From the NCBI GenBank assembly GCA_005789325.1, contig SXYE01000042.1:1-20092 (forward strand): a stretch of DNA of 20,092 bases, given 5' to 3'. This DNA is from Actinomycetota bacterium (GTDB lineage: Bacteria; Actinomycetota; Actinomycetes; S36-B12; UBA5976). Below the pieces are notes generated by a model. That model made no database searches. It was not told the DNA's origin and saw nothing but the letters and a program-made list of their open reading frames with translations. The position numbers and the translations under genes were made by a program. Shown one piece after another: positions 6,062 to 13,910 of the stretch. Position 1 is the stretch's first letter; every line of letters starts with the position of its first letter.

Positions 6062-6614
6062 TTTGAAGTTCATTTTGAGCTTCTTACTTTTAACCGCATG
6101 TGCAAGTCCAAATGCTGCAATTCAGAATTCAGGCGAAGCCGGATTTATCTCAGGTGATGGAACAGCAACCTTTTTAAAAATTGATGAACGAAAATCAGCA
6201 CCAACTTTAGTAGCAAAAGATTTTAACGATCAACCAATTGATTTAAAAGATTTTAAGAATAAAGTTGTGGTGATTAATGTGTGGGGATCTTGGTGTGCTC
6301 CTTGTCGAAAAGAAGCAAAAGAATTAGAAGCCTTATATCAAAAGAATAAAGATTCAGGTGTTGAATTCATCGGAATAAATATAAGAGATTCAAAGGTGGC
6401 TGCCGAAAAATTTATTTCTAATTTCGGAATAACTTATAGAAATATTTACGATAGAGACGGAATTCTTCTCCTAGGATTTAAAGAATCTTTATCTGCAAAT
6501 GCAATTCCCTCAACAGTTTTTATTGATAAAAATGGATTAGTGGCCGCTAGACAACTTGGTCCCATAGATAGGGCATTGCTTCAAGGATTTATCTCAAGCT
6601 TGGTTGAAGAATGA
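6036..6614 (+). CDS. resA: Thioredoxin-like lipoprotein, ResA/TlpA type (cytochrome c maturation)
   Basis: ResA-type proteins sit on the outer face of the membrane and keep the CxxCH cysteines of apocytochrome c reduced so that heme can be attached. The 192-residue product has a lipoprotein signal: positive residues, a hydrophobic stretch, then the lipobox LTAC with lipid-bearing C22. The thioredoxin-fold domain follows with the active site WCAPC (C87, C90), and later AIPSTVFID with the cis-proline loop. The ATG at 6036 overlaps the previous gene by 26 bases; TTG at 6063, just after that gene's stop, would give a shorter but still workable signal (MKFILSFLLLTAC), so the start is uncertain. 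The next gene, ccdA, overlaps by four bases and would supply electrons. Its place in a system II cluster supports the role over a general thioredoxin. Confidence 0.93.
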   Translation: MPAKYLARNLKFILSFLLLTACASPNAAIQNSGEAGFISGDGTATFLKIDERKSAPTLVAKDFNDQPIDLKDFKNKVVVINVWGSWCAPCRKEAKELEALYQKNKDSGVEFIGINIRDSKVAAEKFISNFGITYRNIYDRDGILLLGFKESLSANAIPSTVFIDKNGLVAARQLGPIDRALLQGFISSLVEE

Positions 6615-7342
6615 ATACAGTTACCCAAGGTTCTTTATTAATTGCCATTCTATTTTCTTTTAGTGCTGGAATTATTTCTTTTCTATCCCCATGCGTATTG
6701 CCATTGGTTCCTGGTTATCTTTCATTCATTACAGGCTTTGGATTGGAATCTTCAAAAGTTATTAGAAAGTCAAAAGCAATAGTTGCTACCTTGTTATTCA
6801 TTGCCGGATTCACATTTGTTTTCGTTTGTATTGGGATGTTTTTTGGAGGTATTGGTAGTTGGTTTATTAAATACGGATTACTAATTGAAAGAATAATGGG
6901 AGTATTTGTAATTGCCCTAGGGTTAAGTTATCTAGGTGTTTGGAAAATTTTTAATCGTGAATATAGATTTCATGCCCCCGTTAAACAAGGACTTATTGGT
7001 GCGCCACTTTTAGGAGCTCTTTTTGCAATTGGTTGGACACCTTGTATTGGTCCAACTTTGGCCGCAGTTCAAGCTCTAGCTTTTGATCAAGCAACAGTTG
7101 GCAGAGGTGCACTACTTTCTGCTGTTTATGGATTTGGACTGGGTTTCCCATTTTTATTGATTACTTTTGTAATCGAAAGGGCAGTATCTACTGTGGCCTG
7201 GTTAAGAAAACGTCAATTGCTATTTTTAAGAATAGGTGGGTTACTACTAATAATTATTGGAATTCTTTTGACAACAGGAATTTGGAGTGAAGTAACAATT
7301 CAAATGAGAGTACTAATCGCAGGATTTACTCCAGTGCTATGA
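6611..7342 (+). CDS. ccdA: Cytochrome c biogenesis protein CcdA (thiol-disulfide transporter)
   Basis: CcdA passes electrons from cytosolic thioredoxin across the membrane to ResA. The 243-residue protein is largely hydrophobic with about six membrane helices, the usual size. The two redox cysteines are C28 in LSPCVLPLVPGY and C145 in GWTPCIGPTLAAV, each in the family's proline-rich setting in the first and fourth helices. The ATG overlaps the resA stop (ATGA), and its own stop overlaps the resB start in the same way, pointing to coupled translation. Nothing is missing or unusual. Confidence 0.97.
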   Translation: MNTVTQGSLLIAILFSFSAGIISFLSPCVLPLVPGYLSFITGFGLESSKVIRKSKAIVATLLFIAGFTFVFVCIGMFFGGIGSWFIKYGLLIERIMGVFVIALGLSYLGVWKIFNREYRFHAPVKQGLIGAPLLGALFAIGWTPCIGPTLAAVQALAFDQATVGRGALLSAVYGFGLGFPFLLITFVIERAVSTVAWLRKRQLLFLRIGGLLLIIIGILLTTGIWSEVTIQMRVLIAGFTPVL

Positions 7343-8874
7343 CAAAACAAATCTCTGCAAAACAAAGAACTGAAACAACCTTGCCCCCGATGAACTTTGT
7401 GGGATTCTTGCGTTGGAATTGGCGTCAACTCACAAGCATGAATACAGCAATTTTACTTCTAGTTTTAGTTGCCCTTGCTGCAATTCCAGGTTCAATTCTT
7501 CCGCAAAGAACTGCCTCTATTTTGAAAGTAAACAATTGGAAGACTGAAAACCCAAGGTTTGCTGAAATATTTGATGCCCTGGGTCTATTCGATGTTTATG
7601 GTTCCTTTTGGTTTTCCGCTATTTATATTTTGTTAATGATCTCATTAATTGGTTGCGTCATCCCTAGGTTAAATGTCTATTGGAAATCTTTCAACGAGAA
7701 ACCACCAAAGCCACCTAAAGAAATAGACCGCTTCGCAGGTTTTCAAAAAGTAAAGATAAACAAGTCTAACTTTAATGAAATTGAATCAATAATTAAAAAA
7801 CTTGGTTGGAGAGTAAACAGAAATGGTAACTCCTTAACTGCTGAAAAAGGTTATACAAGAGAAGCAGGAAATTTAGTTTTCCACGCAAGTCTGATATTGC
7901 TCACAGTAGCTCTTGCTTTTGGAGCCTTGTTTAGTTACAGAGGAACAATAATTGTTAAAGAAGGTAATGGATTTGCAAACACTTTAACTCAATTTGATGA
8001 TTTCCGTGCAGGAAAACTATTTAGTATTGCAAGAATGCCTAATTTCTATTTCACTCTGAATGATTTTGTGGTTGATTTTGAAAGAGGAATTAATCAAAGA
8101 GGTGCCCCAAGAAAATTTGAAGCAAATATAACCTTGAACACAGAAGAGGACTTAAAGGTTTTAGTTAATAGACCTTTTACTATTGATGGCACAAAAGTCT
8201 TTCTAACAGGTCATGGTTATGCACCACGAATTAAAGTTATCAATAAAGAAAAAGAGATAATTTTTTCAGACTCTGTAACATTTCTTCCCCAAGACGCCAA
8301 TTTCACATCTACTGGTGTTATAAAAATTGCAGACAATAATCCCCAACTAGGAATTAATGCCCAATTCTTTCCAACAGCAGCACTTGATCCAGTAAACGGT
8401 TTAGTGTCAGTTTTTCCTGAACTTGATAATCCTCAATTGGCTTTGTCCTTATGGCAAGGAAACCTTGGAGTAGATGAGGGGATTGCTCAAAGTATTTATC
8501 GTTTGGATACTTCCAAGATGACACAGTTAGAAAGTAAGGAACTTGTTCCAGGACAAACTTGGCAAACCGCAGCAGGTTATGAGATCAAATTCGTGGCTGT
8601 AGAGCAGTTCGCGACTTTCCAAGTCGCCTATGAGCCAGGAAAATTTATGGCGTTAGTTGGCGCAATCTTGGCGATGGTTGGAATGTTTTTTGGATTAGGG
8701 GTTCAACGCAGAAGGATTTGGGTGCTGATGCCGAAATCACAAAAGGGTTCTAGTGTTATAGAAGTAGCCGGACTTTCCAAAAGTAACAGTCATGATGTCA
8801 CCAAAGATCTTGACAAAGTACTACAGAGCTTTGGAATTGAAAAGAAAAAAGCGAAAAGGAGTCGTTCAATATGA
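7339..8874 (+). CDS. resB: Cytochrome c biogenesis protein ResB (Ccs1)
   Basis: ResB (Ccs1) pairs with CcsB to form the system II cytochrome c synthase, which carries heme to the outer face of the membrane and joins it to apocytochrome c. The 511-residue protein has the family layout: a cytosolic N-terminus, membrane helices at about 36-55 and 88-108, a third at about 177-197, a large extracytoplasmic domain (about 200-425), a last helix at about 433-455 (ALVGAILAMVGMFFGLG) and a basic cytosolic tail. The motif region IPGSILPQR after the first helix is typical of the family. ATGA overlaps join it to ccdA upstream and ccsB downstream. This strongly suggests that the organism makes c-type cytochromes, although the local heme genes are largely missing. 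Confidence 0.95.
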   Translation: MTKQISAKQRTETTLPPMNFVGFLRWNWRQLTSMNTAILLLVLVALAAIPGSILPQRTASILKVNNWKTENPRFAEIFDALGLFDVYGSFWFSAIYILLMISLIGCVIPRLNVYWKSFNEKPPKPPKEIDRFAGFQKVKINKSNFNEIESIIKKLGWRVNRNGNSLTAEKGYTREAGNLVFHASLILLTVALAFGALFSYRGTIIVKEGNGFANTLTQFDDFRAGKLFSIARMPNFYFTLNDFVVDFERGINQRGAPRKFEANITLNTEEDLKVLVNRPFTIDGTKVFLTGHGYAPRIKVINKEKEIIFSDSVTFLPQDANFTSTGVIKIADNNPQLGINAQFFPTAALDPVNGLVSVFPELDNPQLALSLWQGNLGVDEGIAQSIYRLDTSKMTQLESKELVPGQTWQTAAGYEIKFVAVEQFATFQVAYEPGKFMALVGAILAMVGMFFGLGVQRRRIWVLMPKSQKGSSVIEVAGLSKSNSHDVTKDLDKVLQSFGIEKKKAKRSRSI

Positions 8875-9692
8875 GTGCTAATTCACTAAGCAATCTATTG
8901 GTCTATTTTGCTATTTTTCTATCATCAATAAATCTGATTTTCTTTTCGTTTAGCCTAACTGAGTCAAAGAAGAATTCTAGAGTTTCACGTATTGCGATGA
9001 ATCTTACTTGGCTCATTGGTTTCTTTTTATTAGGTGGATTAATTCTCAGGGGAATTGCAGCTCAAAGAGCACCTTGGGGAAACATGTATGAATTTGCAAT
9101 CGCCTCAGCCACAGCCATAGTTTTTACATTTTTAATTATTGCTTTGAAAAAAGATATTGAATGGATGGGAATATTTATAATTGTTCCAGTTATTTTGTTA
9201 CTGGGATCAGCTGTAGTAGTGCTTTATACCGAAAGTGGACCACTTGTTCCAGCTCTTAAATCAACTTGGTTAATAATTCATGTTTCGGCAGCAATAATTT
9301 CTTATGGCGCATTTACTATTAATTTTGCTTTATCAGTTGTTTATTTGTTAAAGATTAAAGGTAAATTCAAAACTCTTCCAAGTGCTGCAAGAATTGATGA
9401 GTTCTCTTACAAGATTGTTTTATTCGCATTTCCAATCTGGACTTTTGCCGTTATCTCAGGTGCGATTTGGGCAGAAAGTGCCTGGGGAAGATATTGGGGG
9501 TGGGATCCAAAGGAAACTTGGGCCTTTATTACTTGGATTATTTATGCAGCCTATTTGCACTCACGAGTAACTGTTGGTTGGAAAGGCAGCAAATCTGCTT
9601 GGCTAAGTATTGCCGGTTATGCAGCAATTGTTTTCAATTTTTTCGTTATCAACATTTGGGTTACAGGGCTTCATAGTTATGCAGGTGTCTAA
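8871..9692 (+). CDS. ccsB: Cytochrome c biogenesis protein CcsB/ResC (heme handling)
   Basis: The partner of ResB in the system II synthase, a membrane protein that binds and exports heme. The 273 residues form about eight membrane helices. The tryptophan-rich heme-binding WWD segment is clear (GRYWGWDPKETWAF, about 206-219), and the usual histidines are at hand: H137 (IIHVSAA), H230 (YLHSR) and H268 (GLHSYAG) near the C-terminus. The ATG overlaps the resB stop as ATGA. The gene stops three bases before the DUF4229 gene. Complete and ordinary; the gene name ccsA is used for the same family in some actinobacteria. Confidence 0.96.
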   Translation: MSANSLSNLLVYFAIFLSSINLIFFSFSLTESKKNSRVSRIAMNLTWLIGFFLLGGLILRGIAAQRAPWGNMYEFAIASATAIVFTFLIIALKKDIEWMGIFIIVPVILLLGSAVVVLYTESGPLVPALKSTWLIIHVSAAIISYGAFTINFALSVVYLLKIKGKFKTLPSAARIDEFSYKIVLFAFPIWTFAVISGAIWAESAWGRYWGWDPKETWAFITWIIYAAYLHSRVTVGWKGSKSAWLSIAGYAAIVFNFFVINIWVTGLHSYAGV

Positions 9693-9695
9693 TTC

Positions 9696-9950
9696 ATGAT
9701 AAGTGTTCTTACATACACATTTTTAAGACTTTTAATCCTGCTTAGCTTTCTTGCTGCGGGCTATTTAGTTGGACTTAGAGGAATTGTATTACTTTTAGTT
9801 TCAGTGCTTACCTCAGGAATTGTAAGTCTTTTTGTGCTTTCTAGAACTCGCGATCAGGTGTCAACTTCAATTTCTGGATTGTTTCAAGGAATAAATAACA
9901 GAATCTCAAGAGCTGCTGAAAAAGAAGACAAAATGATTGATGAGAATTAA
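9696..9950 (+). CDS. Small membrane protein, DUF4229-like
   Basis: An 84-residue protein with two membrane helices (about residues 3-25 and 28-48) and a hydrophilic, charged C-terminal tail. The make-up and position fit DUF4229, a small actinobacterial membrane protein of unknown role that is found near ccsB and menA in relatives. It closes the rex-to-ccsB operon, starting three bases after ccsB. Its TAA shares bases 9947-9949 with the stop of convergent menA, so the two genes overlap by four bases. Function is not known; a link to cytochrome or quinone assembly is only suggested by its neighbours. Confidence 0.82.
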   Translation: MISVLTYTFLRLLILLSFLAAGYLVGLRGIVLLLVSVLTSGIVSLFVLSRTRDQVSTSISGLFQGINNRISRAAEKEDKMIDEN

Positions 9951-10849
9951 AAAGTAGTTATAAACGATAATGCAACAAGAAATGCCCATAAAATTTCTGT
10001 TTGACCAGTTTTAACAAGTATTGGAATTAAATCTCTGTTTTTGGCTTTTGCTAACACTGGTTTTATGCATTGATATGCCAATGGAAGAGCTAGTAACTGT
10101 ATAGGCAAAGTTGCACCAATACCCATATTTGGATTTATTGTTGCCACTATAAATAAAACGAATACTAAAATAAAAGGAAGAATCATAAGTGATGTATATA
10201 AAATTCTTGTTTTACTTTCCCCAATTTTTACAGCCAAAGTAATCTTTTTGTTTAGATTGTCTTTTTCAATATCTCGTAAATTATTTGCAACTAAAATTGC
10301 TGAAGCAAAGAATCCTACTGATACTGCATAAACAAGAAAGTATGGTTTGAAAAATAGTGTTTGAGCATAAATTGTTCCCAGTACCGCAACTAAACCAAAA
10401 TAAATAAAAACAAATAGTTCACCAAATCCGGCATAACCATAAGGCTTAGGACCACCTGTGTATGTCCAAGCCGAAACAATTGCCGATAAACCAATTAATA
10501 AAAACCACCATTGCTTGGAGTAAAAAGACACTAAAAGACCTGAAAAGCAGGCAATGAAAAAAAAGATTATGGCTGCAGCCTTCACTGACTTTGCTGATGC
10601 CAGTTTTTGACCAACCAGTCTTACGGGACCAACTCTTTGATCATCGGTGCCTCGAATTCCATCAGAGTAGTCATTTGCATAATTAACACCAATTTGAATT
10701 GATATTCCGACCAATAAACATAAAAATGAAATCAAAAGATTAAATGAGTTTTCATAAAATGCAATCGAGCTTCCCACAAGAACTGGAGCAATTGCTGCAC
10801 CTAAAGTCTTTGGTCTAGCACCCTGAATCCAGATGTTTAACTTTGTCAT
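9947..10849 (-). CDS. menA: 1,4-dihydroxy-2-naphthoate polyprenyltransferase (MenA)
   Basis: MenA joins a polyprenyl chain to 1,4-dihydroxy-2-naphthoate in the membrane, giving demethylmenaquinone. The 300-residue protein has eight or nine predicted membrane helices and both aspartate motifs of the UbiA superfamily: NYANDYSDG (N56-G64) with D69/D70 for the magnesium-diphosphate site, and NNLRDIEKDNLNKKITL further along. The N-terminal GARPKTLGAAIAPVLVG is typical of MenA and separates it from UbiA and heme O synthase. The start overlaps the menE stop (ATGA), so menE and menA are one transcript. The stop overlaps the convergent DUF4229 gene by four bases. Confidence 0.96.
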   Translation of the reverse strand: MTKLNIWIQGARPKTLGAAIAPVLVGSSIAFYENSFNLLISFLCLLVGISIQIGVNYANDYSDGIRGTDDQRVGPVRLVGQKLASAKSVKAAAIIFFFIACFSGLLVSFYSKQWWFLLIGLSAIVSAWTYTGGPKPYGYAGFGELFVFIYFGLVAVLGTIYAQTLFFKPYFLVYAVSVGFFASAILVANNLRDIEKDNLNKKITLAVKIGESKTRILYTSLMILPFILVFVLFIVATINPNMGIGATLPIQLLALPLAYQCIKPVLAKAKNRDLIPILVKTGQTEILWAFLVALSFITTF

Positions 10850-12012
10850 TTAAGGGAATCTACATCTATCTTGCCGTTTGGAAGTAATGGCAATTCATGT
10901 GCAAACTTTATTATCCGAGGCTTGGCAGCACTGCCTAATTCTTTTTCCACTGCGTCTTGAAGCTGCATTTGATCTGCATTTCCAACAATTACTGCTGCAA
11001 TTACCGTTCCCCATGTTTTATCAGGAAGAGCAAAAACAACAGCATCTTCAACTCCTATTTGATCTCTTAGAACATTCTCAACTGCATGAACTGAAATATT
11101 TATTCCCCCAGAAATAACAATGTCGTCACTTCTTCCAATTATTTTTAATAAAGCATTTTCATATATTCCAATATCTTGAGTCATTACCCATTTGTTATTA
11201 AATGTTGCTTCGTTTAGTTTTGAGATTCCTTCGGTGTTACCGTGATAACAAGTTGCATTACTTGGGCTATTAATCGAGATTCTGCCGGCACCAGAATTTG
11301 ATGGATTTTCAATTCTTATATTTACACCATCAAGTGCTTTCCCATCCCAAACAATTCCGCCACACGTTTCAGTCATTCCATATGTACGAATCAGGTTTAC
11401 ACCCTGGTCTTTTAAGTTGTTGTAAATATCTGGAGAAATTTGTCCTCCACCAACTAATATCGCATCAAATTTTTTAAGTAATTCAATTTGTTCTTGCGCA
11501 ATTAAAGATGCAAGTTGTGCTGCAACTAGGGAAGTTCTGACTCGACCATTTTTAGCAATAAAAGTTTGAGCGATTCCTGCAAAAATTTCTGGCGAGAACT
11601 TACCGTCATCAGTTAGTCCATATTCCCATTTTTGATTTTGCATTAATGCCCTTGCAATAACCATTGTGCCTCCGATGAAGGCTGGATTAATTGCTAGAAG
11701 CCAAGATGCTGGTTCTGTGAATTTTGAATTGACTAGTTTTGTTGCAGCCTCTAATGAATTACTAGAAATTTCAACAGCTTTTGGATTTCCCGTTGAACCA
11801 CTGGTGCAAATTATTAGACCTGATTCAATTTTGCAAGGTATTGAAACATCTATTGCGGACTCATACTTATTTGCTAAAGATTCACCTTTGGTCGAGGGAA
11901 TAAGTGCACTTACGCATTTTTCATTAATACTTTTTGAAATTGCCTCGGAAACTGCGTCAGCAGCCTTCCGGCCAGGAGGCAGTAAAACTCGGTTTGCAAA
12001 GATTGGAGTCAT
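10846..12012 (-). CDS. menE: o-Succinylbenzoate-CoA ligase (MenE)
   Basis: MenE activates o-succinylbenzoate with ATP and then forms the CoA thioester, the substrate of MenB. The 388-residue protein is a short adenylate-forming enzyme, as is common for actinobacterial MenE. Visible core motifs: the P-loop TSGSTGNPK (T70-K78), TYGMTETCGG (A5 motif), the hinge SDDIVISGGINI, and the C-terminal LPNGK with the catalytic K381. The N-terminal domain is shorter than in Bacillus MenE. The start ATG is divergent from menB with only 33 bases between; on this strand TACGCT, a TANNNT box, ends nine bases before the ATG, suggesting a near-leaderless mRNA. The assignment rests on motif order plus its place between menA and menB. 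Confidence 0.94.
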   Translation of the reverse strand: MTPIFANRVLLPPGRKAADAVSEAISKSINEKCVSALIPSTKGESLANKYESAIDVSIPCKIESGLIICTSGSTGNPKAVEISSNSLEAATKLVNSKFTEPASWLLAINPAFIGGTMVIARALMQNQKWEYGLTDDGKFSPEIFAGIAQTFIAKNGRVRTSLVAAQLASLIAQEQIELLKKFDAILVGGGQISPDIYNNLKDQGVNLIRTYGMTETCGGIVWDGKALDGVNIRIENPSNSGAGRISINSPSNATCYHGNTEGISKLNEATFNNKWVMTQDIGIYENALLKIIGRSDDIVISGGINISVHAVENVLRDQIGVEDAVVFALPDKTWGTVIAAVIVGNADQMQLQDAVEKELGSAAKPRIIKFAHELPLLPNGKIDVDSLK

Positions 12013-12045
12013 CAGTACACCAGCGTAGAGAGTGAATGTTTTTAA

Positions 12046-12912
12046 GTGACTAACGATCCGGCAAAATCCTCAATTGTTTCTGCTTTGAATTGGAAAGCCC
12101 AAGGGCAATGGCAAGACATCGAATACCACGTGGCAGAGGGCATTGCAAAAATCACAATTAATCGTCCTGAAAAAAGAAATGCATTTAGACCTCAAACTGT
12201 TACAGAATTAATCAAGGCTTTCGATATAGCAAGAGATGATAATGAAGTTGGCGTAATTATTCTTACTGGAAAAGGTGACCTAGCTTTTTCATCTGGTGGA
12301 GATCAAAGTATTCGTGGCGACGATGGATACATGGGCGATGATGAAGTTGCTCAAAAAGGAATCGGTCGTTTAAACGTTTTAGATTTACAAGTTCAAATCA
12401 GAAGATTACCTAAACCAGTTATCGCAATGATTGCAGGTTATGCAATTGGTGGCGGACACGTTTTACATGTGGTTTGTGATTTATCAATTGCAGCAGATAA
12501 TGCAAAGTTTGGTCAAACAGGTCCACGAGTTGGATCTTTTGACGGAGGGTTTGGTTCAAGTTTACTGTCTAGACAAATTGGATTAAAGAAAGCAAAAGAA
12601 ATTTGGTTCTTAGCTAGACAATATGATGCAAAAACTGCACTGGAGTGGGGATTAGTAAATTCTGTTGTTCCTTTGGCTGAATTAGAAAAAGAAACAGTTA
12701 AGTGGGCAAAAGAAATGTTGCAACATTCACCACTTTCATTACGACTACTTAAGGCTTCCTTTAATGCTGCTGATGATGGTTTAGCAGGAGTTCAACAATT
12801 AGCAGGAGATGCAACTTTGCTTTATTACATGAGTGAAGAAGCACAAGAAGGCCGCGATGCTTATAAGGAAAAAAGAAAACCTAACTTCGGTAAATTTCCT
12901 AAACGTCCTTGA
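12046..12912 (+). CDS. menB: 1,4-dihydroxy-2-naphthoyl-CoA synthase (MenB)
   Basis: MenB cyclises o-succinylbenzoyl-CoA to 1,4-dihydroxy-2-naphthoyl-CoA. The 288-residue crotonase-fold protein shows the family marks: RPEKRNAFRP, GDQSIRGDDGY, the oxyanion-hole stretch IAGYAIGGGHVLH, QTGPRVGSFDGGFGSS with S164 and D166, and the C-terminal KRKPNFGKFPKRP tail. At the position that separates the two MenB types it has glycine (Q157-T158-G159), as in the bicarbonate-dependent E. coli form, not the aspartate of the Mycobacterium enzyme. The start is GTG with no Shine-Dalgarno sequence and no clear TANNNT box at the leaderless distance; the nearest similar string is TAGAGA at 12026. It heads the menB-menC-menD transcript and is divergent from menE. 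Confidence 0.97.
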   Translation: MTNDPAKSSIVSALNWKAQGQWQDIEYHVAEGIAKITINRPEKRNAFRPQTVTELIKAFDIARDDNEVGVIILTGKGDLAFSSGGDQSIRGDDGYMGDDEVAQKGIGRLNVLDLQVQIRRLPKPVIAMIAGYAIGGGHVLHVVCDLSIAADNAKFGQTGPRVGSFDGGFGSSLLSRQIGLKKAKEIWFLARQYDAKTALEWGLVNSVVPLAELEKETVKWAKEMLQHSPLSLRLLKASFNAADDGLAGVQQLAGDATLLYYMSEEAQEGRDAYKEKRKPNFGKFPKRP

Positions 12913-12926
12913 TTAGTAAGTCAAAG

Positions 12927-13910
12927 ATGAATTTAATAAAAGAAATAGCCTTAGCAAATTTAAAAACATTCAGGGTTGAACTTAATGAACCTATGCGCAA
13001 AGAAAGTTATCGCGAAGGAGTTTTAATAAATGGAGGGTTCGGCTGGGCTGAGTTTGCCCCCTTTGCCTATCACTCACTAGAGCATGCAACTCGTTGGTTA
13101 CAAGCCGCGTTAGAAATGGCCTGGACAGAGTTAGAAAAACCTAAGTCAAAACAAGTAGCAGTTAACGCAATATCTACAAGCTTAGATCCAGATAAATCTA
13201 TTTCGCTTCTAAATGAGACTGGTTGCAAAACATTAAAAATAAAGCTCACCGGTGTAGATATCAATAAAGATTTAAGTCTATTGAAGCAAATAGCCCAAGT
13301 GAAACCAGAAACGACTTTTCGAATCGATTTTAATGGAAGTTTAGACGTCAAAAATTCGCTTCAATACTTTGATGGTTTTGGTGATTTAAACATCGAGTAT
13401 GTGGAGCAACCTTGTAAAACAGTTGAGGAATTAGCTAAACTTAAAAAAGAATCAAGTATCAAGTTAGCCATTGATGAAAACTTGAGACTGGCACCTGATT
13501 CAACTGATTTAGTCTTGATTGAAAAAATATGTGAAATTGCAGATTATGTAGTTATAAAACCAATTCCAATTGGTGGAATAAATCGATTTAAGATCACCTC
13601 AGAAGCCGTAAGAAAATTTGAAAAAAAAGTTGTAGTTTCAGGATCTATGGACACAAGTATTGGTTTATACATGACTGCTTTAGCGCAAAGCATAAATAGT
13701 CAAAGTTCAAATTTAGTTGCAGGGGCAGGAACTGGCTCAATGCTTAGATCTGATGTTGTCACGAAAACAATTAAACCCCATAATGGTGTCATTGATGTTG
13801 AAAGACTTGATATTGATGAGTCGAGAGTTTTTGAAAGTCCTAACAGAGACGAACTTTTGCAAAGAATTAGTCAAGCATTTGATTACGGTAAAGAGAGGAA
13901 TTGGTTTTAA
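12927..13910 (+). CDS. menC: o-Succinylbenzoate synthase (MenC)
   Basis: MenC dehydrates SHCHC to o-succinylbenzoate. It belongs to the enolase superfamily: an N-terminal capping domain, then a barrel carrying the acid-base lysines (LKIKLTG), the metal ligands in RIDFNG, EYVEQP and AIDENL, and the second lysine in VIKPIPIGG. ATG at 12927 (327 residues) gives an N-terminus close to family members; TTG at 12909, overlapping the menB stop, would add six residues. Neither has a strong ribosome site. It lies 14 bases after menB and overlaps menD by one base (TAATG), so the three are probably translated from one mRNA. The enzyme class is clear; the specific activity is supported by the men context, since some relatives are N-acylamino acid racemases. 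Confidence 0.93.
   Translation: MNLIKEIALANLKTFRVELNEPMRKESYREGVLINGGFGWAEFAPFAYHSLEHATRWLQAALEMAWTELEKPKSKQVAVNAISTSLDPDKSISLLNETGCKTLKIKLTGVDINKDLSLLKQIAQVKPETTFRIDFNGSLDVKNSLQYFDGFGDLNIEYVEQPCKTVEELAKLKKESSIKLAIDENLRLAPDSTDLVLIEKICEIADYVVIKPIPIGGINRFKITSEAVRKFEKKVVVSGSMDTSIGLYMTALAQSINSQSSNLVAGAGTGSMLRSDVVTKTIKPHNGVIDVERLDIDESRVFESPNRDELLQRISQAFDYGKERNWF

Noticed and set aside
9382..9676. Two extra plus-strand frames inside ccsB
   Set aside because: They are out-of-frame readings of the conserved WWD region of ccsB and carry no signature of their own.
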